64,000 nt of DNA from Primulina eburnea (GCF_022965805.1 NC_133101.1:11817069-11881068), one strand, 5' to 3'. Positions 26,166-35,929 are shown, counted from the stretch's first letter. Notes: a model not told the origin generated them from the letters alone. Made by a program: numbers and translations.

Positions 26166-26447
26166 AATAACCATCATATTTATTGGAATATTACTGAATC
26201 CAACAAAAATTCAATAAATTACCCACTACTTTTAAATATTCAAGATAAAAAAATATTTACCATATGGTTAAAATTTCGATATTTTTATCGAGAAATTTTT
26301 CTTCTTCATTTCGTTTAATAGGTTAATTAATTTAATTTGTTTTAAATAGCTTATAATAGGAAGTTATGAATTGTTAGGTCTGATTTTAAACATGATCTAT
26401 TAAGATGTTTGGATAAAATAACACATAATAAGCTTAAAAATGTTGGT
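26166..26447. other. Intergenic DNA, no gene seen
   Basis: AT-rich spacer between MULE 2 and a MITE; nothing recognisable. Confidence 0.4.
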
Positions 26448-26456
26448 ATCTTTTGT

Positions 26457-26636
26457 GAGTAGATTTTTTGTGAGACAGTCTCACGAATCTTTATCTGTGA
26501 GACGGGTCGACCTTATTGATATTTACAATAAAAGTAATATTCTTAGCATAGAAAGTAATACATTTTCATAGATGAATCAAATAAGATATGTCTCACAAAA
26601 TACGACCCGTGAGACCGTGTCAGACAAGTTTTTGTC
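26457..26636 (-). mobile_element. Small Mutator-type MITE, copy 4 (inverted)
   Basis: This 180 bp copy is in reverse orientation: on the minus strand it starts GACAAAAACTTGTCTGACAC and ends with CTACTC. It is flanked by an exact 9 bp duplication, ATCTTTTGT, at 26448-26456 and 26637-26645. Confidence 0.88.
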
Positions 26637-26645
26637 ATCTTTTGT

Positions 26646-27276
26646 ATTATAACATCTTTTTTGTTTGCATTAGTTTAGATTAATTATGAAAGTTATAAAT
26701 GTAAATTAGTTTGGTGTTAATCAAGTCGATTATTTTACATGACTCAAGTTTAATATATACCAGCCACCGAGACACACGCGCTGCGTGTGTGATGAATATT
26801 GAGATATATTAAACATTCATCACATTACAATACCATGACACCGAAACATTTTGTACTTGAATCATGAAAGGCAGTGGAATCCAAAGCTTAAACGAATGTA
26901 AAAAGTTTTATAGATAATGGTTTGGTAAGAATAAGAAAAATGGTACATAAATAATACTAAATTTTGTTGAAGTGAAAATTAATGGAAAAAGTTGTAAGGA
27001 ATAATTTTACTCGTAAACGATTTACAAAATAAATAATTAATATAATATAAGCATTAAATAAAATTTCGAAGGAAGCCTAAAAGACTGAGAAAAAAGATAG
27101 GTTTTCAAATGAATTTTTTTTTTAATATATTGTCAAATCATGTTTATTCATACGCCACAAGTCTCTTGGCCTGGTAACAAAGTACTGTCCCAGTTTAGGG
27201 CAAATATCGAGTTTTCGAAATCCAAGTAAATCCCTTCTTTCTTAATACCGCCAAAAAAAAGGAGCAAGGTTTAATA
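26646..27276. other. Intergenic DNA, no gene seen
   Basis: AT-rich sequence. A short CACACGCGCTGCGTGTGTG palindrome near 26773-26791 is the only local structure; no coding frame. Confidence 0.4.
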
Positions 27277-27284
27277 ATATAAAT

Positions 27285-27644
27285 CAGTGTTCTAAAAATC
27301 CATCGGTGATAGTCGGGCAGTCACTCATCATCTAGCGTCTAGGCGAATTTTTTTTTCTTTTGACCTAAATATTAGTTTTTCTTGTTTATCTACATATTTC
27401 TCTAATAATTTGTCTATATCAGATTTTAATTAAAAATCAATGTCATATCTTTCTTTATCCAATATAAATTGATTGAAAAATATGTACAGAAATATATTTT
27501 TTAAAGAAATTTAAAAATATTTGTTTTTATATATTAAATTAGGCAACCATCTAAGTAGATCTAAAAATCGTAGCGATAGATGACCACCTAGCGCCTAATT
27601 AAGAACCGCCTAGACGGTCTTAGGCAACGTCTTTTATAACATTG
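27285..27644. mobile_element. hAT-like MITE
   Basis: A 360 bp element with inverted ends: CAGTGTTCTAAAAATC on the left and, as reverse complement, CAATGTTATAAAAGAC on the right. The inner ends carry 'CTAGCG' and 'CTAGGCG' words on one side and 'CGCCTAGAC' on the other. Flanking 8-mers, ATATAAAT (27277-27284) and TGATAAAT (27645-27652), match at 6 of 8 positions. This end type is common for plant hAT MITEs. Confidence 0.7.
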
Positions 27645-27726
27645 TGATAAATTAAAATTTTTAAAAATATATAGAAACCAATTTACCAATTTATACTGAA
27701 CTCCGAGAGTATCCCCATTATTTTAA

Positions 27727-27850
27727 GGGCAACTTGTCAAAAAATCCCTATACCCATTCTCAACTTCTCTTTTACTCCCTACCCCACTAAAACTTTGTTT
27801 CAACTCCCCATTTCTTTAAAATTTCCCATCCTACCCTTCAACCTTATTTT
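27727..27850 (+). repeat. Left inverted repeat of the virus-bearing unit
   Basis: Starts GGGCAACTTGTCAAAAAATC, then C/T-rich tracts such as 'ACTCCCTACCCC' and 'AACTCCCCATTTC', ending with a 'CTACCCTT' and 'TTATTTTTC' stretch. Each has a counterpart in the right repeat. Confidence 0.75.
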
Positions 27851-28127
27851 TCAAATAATTGATTTTCTTTTGTAATAAAAGGCCCATCATGCTTCGTAAA
27901 ATAAATTAAATCTTTTACCTCTTTGACTAGAGTACCACCGGGTTATATCCACCGTATTTTACGAACTGCTCCTCACAGTCCAACCACACAATCGCAACCG
28001 ATGGTTACTAAGCAGATTCCTTCAGCAGTACTTAGCACAGCTCTAATTCGTTTCCTACCTTAGAGCGTACAGCAAAAGATCAAATTTTGAAAATAATACA
28101 TGAGAGGGGCTAAGAGCAAAGATCTCT

Positions 28128-28133
28128 TTTATT
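28128..28133 (-). terminator. Putative polyadenylation signal of the pararetrovirus
   Basis: AATAAA on the minus strand, about 150 nt downstream of the inferred RNA start. In this family the signal is ignored on the first pass and used on the second, giving a terminal redundancy of roughly 170-180 nt here. Confidence 0.5.
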
Positions 28134-28309
28134 CAAACACAAATATTTCTATATTACATAGTAACCTCCTGTAGAGGAGGAGAAACTTGTTTTAGCTACT
28201 TATCGTAGCTGAACTCTTAACACTCATAAAACTTGAAAGAAAATATTACAACCTTGTATGAAAGAAATGGAGAAAATATTTGATGATCTTCACTTCCTTC
28301 TTCCGGCTT

Positions 28310-28317
28310 TATTTATA
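28310..28317 (-). promoter_or_regulatory. Putative pregenomic RNA promoter (TATA) of the pararetrovirus
   Basis: TATAAATA on the minus strand, placed downstream of the transactivator frame, where caulimovirids have the promoter for the terminally redundant genomic RNA. RNA would start near 28280-28285. Confidence 0.6.
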
Positions 28318-28410
28318 GAAGGCTCCTTCGGATTTGAACTTCGGATTTCAAATCTTCATAAGCCTTTACAGCTTGCATTGGGGACCATTTGGTGGTTGAG
28401 GGGTCCCTGT

Positions 28411-28611
28411 CTAGATTATTAATCTTGACATCAACTTCTCATCCTCTTTTATCTCTTTTAGATACCACTGACGATGAGTTTCCAGGATATCGGCAGTAAT
28501 CTCATCTTTTTTATACTCTTTGAAATGATTTACTAACCATTTCAGTGCTTCTGCTTCTTTCCTCTTGTATGTTATTCTTCTTTTCAAAACTTTCAAATAT
28601 ACACGATACAT
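28411..28611 (-). CDS. Small basic ORF between transactivator and viral promoter
   Basis: A 66-codon frame rich in Lys, Arg and Glu, with a 'RRITYKRKEAEALKWLVNHF' stretch likely to form a helix. It lies 265 bp after the transactivator stop. I do not recognise it. It may be a viral accessory frame or chance; its position and clear charge pattern are the only reasons to list it. Confidence 0.3.
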   Translation of the reverse strand: MYRVYLKVLKRRITYKRKEAEALKWLVNHFKEYKKDEITADILETHRQWYLKEIKEDEKLMSRLII

Positions 28612-28876
28612 TTTTAAGTTTTGATTCTGGTGTGTTAGCTGGTTTCCTTTATGTCCTTATTTATGGATGAATTTTCGGGACCAGTTAATTTACTTTTATT
28701 CATTGGATTCCTTTTAGATTGGTATCCAATGCTTGCTGAGTCATCCACCATTTGTTATTGGTGGTCCATTTGTCCTTTTCCACTAATTAGTGGTTGTCTT
28801 GATTCTACCACTCACATGGTAGTGGTCCTGCTTTTTGTAATGGAGGGTCACATGTCCTTTTTTTTTTTTTTTTTTT

Positions 28877-30217
28877 TTATCGAGGAATCTTCGGTTTTTT
28901 GTATCCTCGAGGAAAATGTGCATGTGGTCCTTCCCCACTTGTCCTTGCTTCGGTAAAATGTTTCCGATCAGATCTTGGTTTGAAACCTTTACCGAACTCT
29001 GGTTCTTTCTGTATTTGGCATTCAGAGCAGATGTTCTCCGACCATCTTCCTATGTGTGCCATATTACAGAACTTTCGGCGAGTCTCTTTGCTTGCCGGTA
29101 GCTTGCTGTTCCACAAGAGATTTCTTTTCTTTTCAAATAAATCTTCTGCGAAGCTTGTTGTTTTTCCTGTCATGGTATTCAACAGGAATGATCCGTTCAC
29201 TGAATGATTGTAGAATTTGAACGGAAACTTGACTTTGTCCATCTCAGTAAGACAGACCCATAAACCCCAAGCTCTTCTGGTAGAAATGTCATCTTCAGTG
29301 ATTGAAGCAACCAGGGGTGTTTCTTCTGTTGGAGGATCCTTGATAAATTTTTGGACATTTGTATCCGGCCTCCTTAGCTTGATGAAATGAAAGGCTTCGT
29401 GAGAACCTTTCCCCGCTGGTTCTGGTGCTGCACTAAAAAAGTATAGCTCCAAAACATCTCCTCTGGACAAATAATCATTGTTTGCCCAAGTCTCGTGAAC
29501 AGCTTCCTGGATCCACTTTGGTAAACCTGAGATTTCCGGAAAGCTGGGTGATGTAGTATAAACTGAGGCAAGAGCCCCAAATTCATACCAAGCTTTAACC
29601 TCCTTAGGATATGAATTAGGTTTCATCCATACCCTTGGATATTTTCCTGAAACATCAACCCTATTTGTAGCTGGGTTAATGCCAATTCGTGTTTTTAATT
29701 TCTCCCAATTCTGTTGATAAACCTGAAATGGAGAAATTATACCTTCATTAGTACCAACCTTAGCTTTGCCTTTGTCAATACGAGGCCTAAGATTGATCTC
29801 TCCCTCTTCAATCCCCGAGGTGAAGGGTTGACTTGAGGACTCAAGATAAGGATCAGGAGTCTCAATTTTTGTTTCAGCCGACTCATCTCGTGATGATCCC
29901 GACTTAACACTTGTGCAAGGGGTATTTGAATCCCCCGCTACAGGTATAGAGTCCTGTACTCGAAAACTCTCCATTTGAGAAACCAGTGGTCTCTCAATGC
30001 CCTGGAGTATAGGCCTTTGCGTTACAGACCATAACTGAGTATATGCCTGTAAACATCCTGTAATTCGATCAGAGACAATTCTCTTATCAGCTTGTTGTAG
30101 CCTTCCCGCAACTTCTGCGTTAACAGCTAACTTGTTGAACTCGGTTTGAAGCATTTCAAGGTGTTCCCTCAAATGCCTCTGCATCTTGATAATAGCATCA
30201 ATGTCAATGCTGTCCAT
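28877..30217 (-). CDS. Pararetrovirus transactivator/viroplasmin (TAV, ORF VI-type)
   Basis: An unbroken 446-codon frame. In caulimovirids the product forms inclusion bodies and lets ribosomes reinitiate on the polycistronic RNA. The N-terminal third is helical and polar; the conserved core shows 'YQQNWEKLKTRIGI' and 'PKEVKAWYEFGALASVYTTS', and the tail has a 'CNMAHIGRW' segment followed by Cys, His and basic residues. The ATG at 30217 overlaps the polymerase end by 14 nt. A long, 18-plus base T run lies at about 28858-28878, around the stop codon. No stop or frameshift is visible, unlike capsid and movement protein. Confidence 0.8.
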   Translation of the reverse strand: MDSIDIDAIIKMQRHLREHLEMLQTEFNKLAVNAEVAGRLQQADKRIVSDRITGCLQAYTQLWSVTQRPILQGIERPLVSQMESFRVQDSIPVAGDSNTPCTSVKSGSSRDESAETKIETPDPYLESSSQPFTSGIEEGEINLRPRIDKGKAKVGTNEGIISPFQVYQQNWEKLKTRIGINPATNRVDVSGKYPRVWMKPNSYPKEVKAWYEFGALASVYTTSPSFPEISGLPKWIQEAVHETWANNDYLSRGDVLELYFFSAAPEPAGKGSHEAFHFIKLRRPDTNVQKFIKDPPTEETPLVASITEDDISTRRAWGLWVCLTEMDKVKFPFKFYNHSVNGSFLLNTMTGKTTSFAEDLFEKKRNLLWNSKLPASKETRRKFCNMAHIGRWSENICSECQIQKEPEFGKGFKPRSDRKHFTEARTSGEGPHAHFPRGYKKPKIPR

Positions 30218-32228
30218 CTCTTGTTAAAAAATCTGCAAGAATATTTTCATGAGATTTTATTATCATAATATCAAAAATATAATTTTGACATAAAGCTTGC
30301 CATCGTAATAATCTAGCCTTCTCTGGTTTAGACTCAATTCTATTTCTCAAAAAGGCTTTAACTTGAGTGTTATCAACTTTCAAAGTGAATTTCTTTGCAA
30401 GTAAAAATAACGGCCATTTTTCAAAAGCCCTTTTTACTGCATAAAATTCCTTTTCGTTGATATGCCATCTTATGGCTTCTGCGTCTGAGAATAACCCACT
30501 ACAATATCTGCATGGTTGTTCTCCATCTGGTGTGAGCTTTGTTAATACTGCAGCCCACCAATGATCACTGGCATCGGTATATAATACCAGATCATCCTCG
30601 TCTTGAGGAATAGCCATCTTTGGAAGATTTTTGCAAACCTTCTTTAAATGGATAAGTCCTTTTGTGTGTTCGTCTGTCCATATAAATCTAGCATCCTTTT
30701 TCAATAATGGACTGAACACCTTCCTGTGTTTTGCTAGGTTTTTAATAAACATCCCAGCAAAATTAACAACCCCTAAAAAACTTTGAAGTTGCTTCTTGTC
30801 TTTGAGATTTTCTGGAAAATTCTGCACTTTTTCTACTATGTGCTCTTGCAGAATTATTCCTGACTCATCGATTTCAATTCCGAGGAATTCAATCTTTCTT
30901 GTAGCAATGACTGCTTTCTTTTCAGATAAAACCAGTCCTTCTTCCTTGCAAACATTAGAGAAAATCTCCAAATGTTTAACATGTTCATTCATATCTTTGG
31001 ATGCTATTAAAACATCGTCGATGTAAACAAACATAAACTTGAAATAATCTTTGAAAAGATTATCCATCTTTCTTTGAAATATTTGGGGTGAGTTAGCCAA
31101 TCCCATTGGTAATACTTCCCAAATATAATGTCCTTGAGGTGTGGAGAAAGCTGTGAATTTCTTGCTTTCTTCCTGCATCCGAATCTGATAGAATCCAGAC
31201 TTGCAATCAAATTTAGAGAATATCTTGGCATTGCGAATGCAACTAATCAAGTGTTCTCTACTAGGTATAAAATACCCATCAAACTCCAGAATCTTATTAA
31301 TTTCTTGATAATTAATAACCAATCTGGGTTTTCCTCGTTTAATTTCACCATGGTTTCTTACCAAAAAACCTGGACTGCTATATGGTGACATACCTGCTTT
31401 GATTAATCCAAGGTCCAAATGTTCCTTGATTATAATCTGCATATCCCTCTGATCAATGATGTTCATTGGGATGGGTTTACAACGGACAAATTCATACTCT
31501 TTGCCTTCCTTGACCTTAAGGCAAGCCTTGAGTTGATTTCTGTCCCACCATGCCAAGGGATCTTCGTTATAATTTTCTTTGATCCTCTTCTTGACATCTT
31601 CCAGTGATACCTTAGATTCAAACTCTACTTCATTTGTGTGTAGAGTTATCTTAAGGCATTCTATATCTTCTGGTTGGAGTTCCTTATCTGCTCTTAACTG
31701 GAGCATTGTTTCTCCAAACCGTCTTGAATCCTTCATTTTTGGGTTCAGAAGTTTTCCTGAATCACCACGCTTGCTGCGAAACTGGATTGGCAATTTTCTG
31801 TAAAATGCCTCCCTAAGTCTCTGGACTATGATTTTGTGAGCACATGGTGTTGTGAACACTAATCTTCTAGTCTCATTTTCTTGTGTATAGGACTTGAACA
31901 TTTGTAGGAAATTATTTCCTAACAATATGTCAGCTCCTGTATCATGAAAATAAATTGGTGGTGTCTTTACCTTGTACCAAGGTGTTTGTCCAGCACCGCC
32001 AATCATGATTTCAGTCATCTTAATCCCTTTACATAAGATTAAGATTCTTCTGGAAAAATCTCTTCCAGCAATCTTGGGTAACTCTTCTTCCAAATTATTT
32101 GGAAAAACTCCTCGTTTTGCTGTACATATTCCAGCACCTGAATCAATATATGCAGCAAAGTATTCTGCCTTATATTGTTCATACAACATTCCTACTGGAA
32201 TGTATATGGAGAATGGACTTGTGGTCAT
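30204..32228 (-). CDS. Pararetrovirus polymerase: protease, reverse transcriptase, RNase H
   Basis: An unbroken frame of 674 codons from ATG 32228, which overlaps the movement-protein stop as ATGA. Domains in order: retropepsin with 'AYIDSGAGICTAK' (active Asp near 30) and 'DILLGNNFL'; reverse transcriptase with 'YQEINK', 'KFDCKSGFYQIRM', 'LPMGLANSPQIFQ' and the catalytic 'YIDDVLIAS'; then connection and RNase H with 'LYTDASDHWWAAVL' and 'EKEFYAVKRA', ending 'ILADFLTRDGQH'. There is no integrase, as expected for a pararetrovirus. All catalytic acids I can check are present. A frame start at 32240 would be GTG, so the ATG is preferred. Confidence 0.9.
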   Translation of the reverse strand: MTTSPFSIYIPVGMLYEQYKAEYFAAYIDSGAGICTAKRGVFPNNLEEELPKIAGRDFSRRILILCKGIKMTEIMIGGAGQTPWYKVKTPPIYFHDTGADILLGNNFLQMFKSYTQENETRRLVFTTPCAHKIIVQRLREAFYRKLPIQFRSKRGDSGKLLNPKMKDSRRFGETMLQLRADKELQPEDIECLKITLHTNEVEFESKVSLEDVKKRIKENYNEDPLAWWDRNQLKACLKVKEGKEYEFVRCKPIPMNIIDQRDMQIIIKEHLDLGLIKAGMSPYSSPGFLVRNHGEIKRGKPRLVINYQEINKILEFDGYFIPSREHLISCIRNAKIFSKFDCKSGFYQIRMQEESKKFTAFSTPQGHYIWEVLPMGLANSPQIFQRKMDNLFKDYFKFMFVYIDDVLIASKDMNEHVKHLEIFSNVCKEEGLVLSEKKAVIATRKIEFLGIEIDESGIILQEHIVEKVQNFPENLKDKKQLQSFLGVVNFAGMFIKNLAKHRKVFSPLLKKDARFIWTDEHTKGLIHLKKVCKNLPKMAIPQDEDDLVLYTDASDHWWAAVLTKLTPDGEQPCRYCSGLFSDAEAIRWHINEKEFYAVKRAFEKWPLFLLAKKFTLKVDNTQVKAFLRNRIESKPEKARLLRWQALCQNYIFDIMIIKSHENILADFLTRDGQH

Positions 32229-33461
32229 TGGATTTTCCACATTTTATCTTCTGCCATAAACTCCATTCCATACTTTAGACGTTTCCAAGGTTTATGTTCC
32301 TCGAGAAACTCTAGCCCAAGAATCAATCGTTCTGATTCTTTTCCTGGAATTCCTTGAATATGAACCTCCAATTCTCCGATATTAATCAGTCCTTGGTAAG
32401 TTCCTATCATCGGTTGTTCCAAATAGTATATTGAATTACAAGGAAATTGATTCCTTTGTTTTGTAATATCAAATACTATTTCTACTTCCTTCCATCCTTC
32501 TGGGCATCTAAGCTTTCCTATTGTAGAAAAACTTTTCAGCTCCTGCTGGGTTTCTATGACAGGCTTTTTATCCCATCTGTAACTTGTAATTCTATCTCCT
32601 TGAAAAGATAGTCTTCTTGGTTCCAATCTAAGACTTTGATTCCTTTGTAGAATTGGTTTGTCTTGGATCTGGATATCTGTTTCCTGTATTAAAGGAAACT
32701 CAATTCTTTCTGGATAAATTGCCTGCGCAACTTTTCCAAATATCTCAGGGATTTCAATAAATTCGTTTCTAATAAACAACTCAGAATGATGTGTATTAGA
32801 TAGAGCATATGAAATCTGATAGGTAATAGAATATGGTCTATTGCCTTCTTTCATCAACCTTTTTTCCTTAAAATTCTGATGTAATGTCAAGGCTCGGCTG
32901 AAATCTCGATCTGCCAGATTGTAGGCTATCCTTGGATAGATTACTCCTACAATTTTCCCTGCACAGAGGTTTCCTTGAGATTGTTCCCAGTACTGAATCT
33001 TGTAGATTCCCCATTCTTTTATCGCATATGGCGATATCAATTGGTGAATCTATCCCTTCTTTGAAAGTAGCCTTTATCATAATCTGGATTGCTCCTATAT
33101 GAATCCAGGACATAGTCCTTGCTACTTCTATCTTGAGTTTTTGTAATTCCTCCTTTATTTCTTCGGAAGGAATTAACTGCATCTCCATTCTATTTCCTGT
33201 AAGTTCTATTGGGATTGCCATTTCCCTTCTAGAAACTTTATAGATTAGATGATGCTTTCTGTTTCTTAGGCCAAGACTTCCTAAGAACTTTTCTACCTGT
33301 CCTGCAGAGAAACCTTGGTATCTCTGTAAACTCGGATTTTCTCTCATGATTCTTTGAACCATGTTATGAGATATTGTTGTCTGGCTAAAAAACCCAGACA
33401 AATCTTCATGTGTTTCGTGTCGAAACACCTCGTCTTCAGTCAGATTCCGATTCTGTTCCAT
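32225..33461 (-). pseudogene. Pararetrovirus movement protein, frameshifted
   Basis: From ATG 33461, inside the last codons of the capsid frame. The N-terminal half includes 'TMSWIHIGAIQIMIKATFK' and 'GIDSPIDIAI', the core of the viral movement protein domain. The frame then shifts somewhere near 32960-33000, and the partner frame continues with 'AGKIVGVIYPRIAYNLADRD' and 'YSITYQISYALSNTHHS', again movement-domain words. The C-terminal 130 residues have no domain I recognise. The stop overlaps the polymerase start. The product would open plasmodesmata for cell-to-cell spread; this copy cannot encode it in one piece. Confidence 0.8.
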
Positions 33462-34881
33462 CAGATTCTTCTTGACTTAAGACGACTTCTTCTTCTTCAT
33501 ATATACTTTCATCTGAGGCGATATCCTCAAATCGGTATACTTGAATAAGATCTTGGTAATAAACTGCTTCTTCAATATCCGGAGTAGGATCAAAACGTTT
33601 AATACCTCTTTTCTCATTCTCTGGACAATTGGTCGAGATATGACCTCTTGCTCCACATGTCCAGCAATTACAATCTTTGAAACTTTCATTAGCTCGAGTA
33701 TGAGCTCTTCTGAAAGTTTTCTTTGTAGGTGTTCTTCCTGTGCTTCGAGATGAACTCGATGCCTGAGATGATATCCTACTTCTCGATGGTCCGCTTCTTT
33801 GTCCAGATTTATAAGATCTGGCTTTCTGTCTAGACCATACGGTTCTTGGTTTCCAAGAACTTCTTCCACTTTGTGCATAAGGATGAGTCCTAAAACTTTT
33901 CCTTTTATGCTTCTGTGGTTTACTTCCAATAATTGTTGGAAGATCATTTTCCTTACAACACAAAGGAGTTCTTTTGTTGATGCCCCTTAGTCGTTTGTAA
34001 TTCTTTTGTAATGCTGCCATGTGACACCATTCTGCTAATTTCTCTTTAAGGAAAGAGGCTCTTCTTGCCAATGTATCTGGATTACCAGGTGCGTATTCCC
34101 TTATGAGCATTTCTCTCCAAGGGCTTGGCATTTTTGCGAAGAAAAGCTGCATAGCTATATCTTCTTCGACTCCCGAATTCCATCTATATTTGGTGAATAA
34201 CATAATGTATTCATCTACCAAACATATATCATGTAATTCAAGACTATACAGAGCTTGAGTATATTTTTTCTTCTTCTCTGTATCTTAACTGTTGAAATAG
34301 TCTACCCCTATAAAGTGTGCTTTGAATAGGGTAGCCATCTTTCCAGCGATCTCACTAAGAGATTCCCCAACTAGGACTGACTCTTTCATGTCTGCTGAAG
34401 TCATGTCCCAAGCAATTTTTACTGATCCCATAAGACTCATTTCCAAAAGTTTAATGAATCCTTCTTTGTTGAGATCAAGTGTTCCTGCTGCAATTCTCAT
34501 AGCAGATGTCCAATCGTCTATGAGATCTTCTCTGTTTTTGAAGTCCAATACATCAAGGTTAAGCATAACCCCGTAAGGATGTATAGGATCTAAAATAGTT
34601 TTCCCATAGGGTGTTTGGTGCAAAGGAATTTGAGTTCTCCTTGCCCTTGTTCCCGCTGGGTGTGATCCTCCACCGGTATGGAAATCAGTCTGAGATTCTC
34701 TCATATTTACATTATGAGATCCCATACTTTCCCTTGGTGGTTCCTGAGAAGATGACCAGGTTATTGCAGGTGGTGTTTCTCCTACTGCTGTATTCATCTT
34801 TAGATCTACTACTTTGAGATTTGCGAAAGATTCCGCAAGCTCTTGTAGATCCTCCAAACCAATCCTTTCTAAAGTTGTCAT
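33436..34881 (-). pseudogene. Pararetrovirus capsid protein, interrupted by a stop
   Basis: A single frame from ATG 34881 with one in-frame TAA at 34285-34287. The N-terminal part is acidic and contains 'GKTILDPIHPYGVMLNLD' and 'DWTSAMRIAAGTLDL'; the middle has 'MQLFFAKMPSPWREMLI'. A long Arg/Ser/Lys-rich tract follows, then a CCHC zinc knuckle 'CWTCGARGHISTNC', and the tail is acidic (many Glu, Asp, Ser). This acidic-basic-knuckle-acidic pattern is typical of caulimovirid capsids. The ATG overlaps the stop of a preceding small frame as TGATG. Confidence 0.82.
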
Positions 34882-35064
34882 CAGATCAATTTCTTTTCTG
34901 AGACAGACTTGATTAGATTGATCATCTTTTCTTCTTCAGTTAAAGGTTTTGACACCACTCTGGCCTTCCCTTGTTGATGTAACAAAGGTTCGGTACCAAA
35001 GGATGGTGGTAACCAGCCTCCTGAAGTTCTTCTACTAGAACTTGGTTGTTGTTCTAGTTTCTGT
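34881..35064 (-). pseudogene. Remnant of a small viral frame upstream of capsid
   Basis: The frame is open from just after a TAG near 35064 to TGA at 34881-34883 but has no ATG. It encodes a 'SGGWLPPSFGTEPLLHQQGK' and 'SKPLTEEEKMINLIKSV' tail. Its end overlaps the capsid start (TGATG). Together with the next small frame upstream it may be a shifted relic of a virion-associated or DNA-binding protein; that is a guess from position. Confidence 0.35.
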
Positions 35065-35181
35065 ATTCTCTAAGATCCAGAGAGAGCTTAGAGGAGTCTG
35101 GTACTATCTCCAGAAATTTATTATTCTGAATCATAAATTTTTACCTGAGGGTGCTGTTGCTTCCCTTCGTAGATCCTCTGT

Positions 35182-35379
35182 CTATCCAGATCCATTGTTC
35201 TCTGAAGAATTTCTTCCGAGTAGATTTTGAAGTATGTTTTTACGGTTCTTTAAACCTTGTAAACGCATACCTTTTGTTCTGAGTTCAGTGAAGCATGTAC
35301 TTCGCTGTAATTCTTGTTCTAATTGAATTATTTCCAGGGAAATAAGTTCAATTTCGAACTGGATGGTAGTCCCTGGCAT
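35182..35379 (-). CDS. Small viral ORF, 65 codons, coiled-coil-like
   Basis: Starts two bases after the stop of the preceding small ORF. The Leu/Ile/Glu pattern 'ELISLEIIQLEQELQRS' suggests a coiled coil, as in caulimovirid virion-associated proteins. Not recognised by sequence. The close spacing supports reinitiating translation. Confidence 0.4.
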   Translation of the reverse strand: MPGTTIQFEIELISLEIIQLEQELQRSTCFTELRTKGMRLQGLKNRKNILQNLLGRNSSENNGSG

Positions 35380-35381
35380 AT

Positions 35382-35627
35382 TTAACAGATCATTGAAGAT
35401 CTGGTCTTTTTGGCCTGTAAGAGTCTACCTTTTGTGTATGCAAGGTTTTGCAAACACTGCTGTCTTTCATCAGGAGATAAATTTCCTTTGTTCTCCTGTT
35501 TCTGATATCTAACAATAGTTAGATAAACTTGTGTATATTCCAAAATATTGGAATAGTTCTTGTAAATTATTCTTCTCGAACTAAAGTTCGGATTCATAAT
35601 TTTTTCGAAATTCTCCTTCTCATACAT
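35382..35627 (-). CDS. Small viral ORF, 81 codons
   Basis: The first frame after the primer-binding site, 44 bp from it. The protein is polar and basic, with no domain that I recognise. Position fits the first small ORFs of caulimovirid genomes. Confidence 0.4.
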   Translation of the reverse strand: MYEKENFEKIMNPNFSSRRIIYKNYSNILEYTQVYLTIVRYQKQENKGNLSPDERQQCLQNLAYTKGRLLQAKKTRSSMIC

Positions 35628-35670
35628 TTAATTACTAGTAATAATAAAATTTTCGTGTTTGAAATAAATT

Positions 35671-35688
35671 AACCATGCTCTGATACCA
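35671..35688 (-). promoter_or_regulatory. tRNA-iMet primer-binding site of the pararetrovirus
   Basis: Minus strand TGGTATCAGAGCATGGTT; the first 12 bases are complementary to the 3' end of plant initiator tRNA-Met, the primer of caulimovirid reverse transcription. It precedes the first viral frame. Confidence 0.85.
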
Positions 35689-35886
35689 TTTTCGGATCAG
35701 TGCCCCAACTCAGAGCTCCACCTTTTGCATCAGGAGATGAGGGATCCAACGATCAATCACAGGGTGACACCCCAAAAGATACCTATCAGTTTGCTAACCT
35801 CATCTCTGTATCAGAGCAAGGTTATCCCCTACGGAGAGTCGTGCTTCGTGTCAGATCACACGATAGAGGCTCGGGGCTTTTTATAA

Positions 35887-35898
35887 GCTCTGATACCA
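35887..35898 (-). repeat. Second copy of the primer-binding site
   Basis: Minus strand TGGTATCAGAGC again, preceded by the same CCGAAAA as the copy at 35671-35688. The shared block is about 20 bp (35886-35906 and 35677-35697) and the copies are about 210 bp apart. Confidence 0.7.
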
Positions 35899-35929
35899 TT
35901 TTCGGAGACGTGGGATCAAAACAAAGAAA

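Larger units (their letters stand above)
27855..35925 (-). mobile_element. Endogenous pararetrovirus (Caulimoviridae, cavemovirus/solendovirus-like order)
   Basis: About 8.1 kb, close to one genome equivalent, entirely on the minus strand. From the primer site: small ORFs, capsid, movement protein, polymerase and transactivator, then the pregenomic RNA promoter and part of the leader. Capsid before movement protein, plus a separate transactivator, resembles cavemoviruses and solendoviruses more than caulimoviruses. Frames overlap tightly, as expected for viral polycistronic translation. Two frames carry breaks (a stop in capsid, a frameshift in movement protein), so the copy is a damaged fossil. 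The genome is opened near the tRNA primer site, which appears twice at the right end. Confidence 0.85.

Noticed and set aside
18488..26180. AATAAC as a target duplication of MULE 2
   Set aside because: The word occurs near both ends but at unequal distances from the paired repeats, so it is probably chance.
30796..31803. Plus-strand frames inside the viral polymerase and elsewhere in the virus
   Set aside because: Shadows of the strong minus-strand polymerase; no domain and no start context.
35887..35898. TGGTATCAGAGC words as tRNA genes or as a separate LTR element
   Set aside because: They are short complements of the tRNA 3' end (primer sites); no cloverleaf or LTR is present around them.
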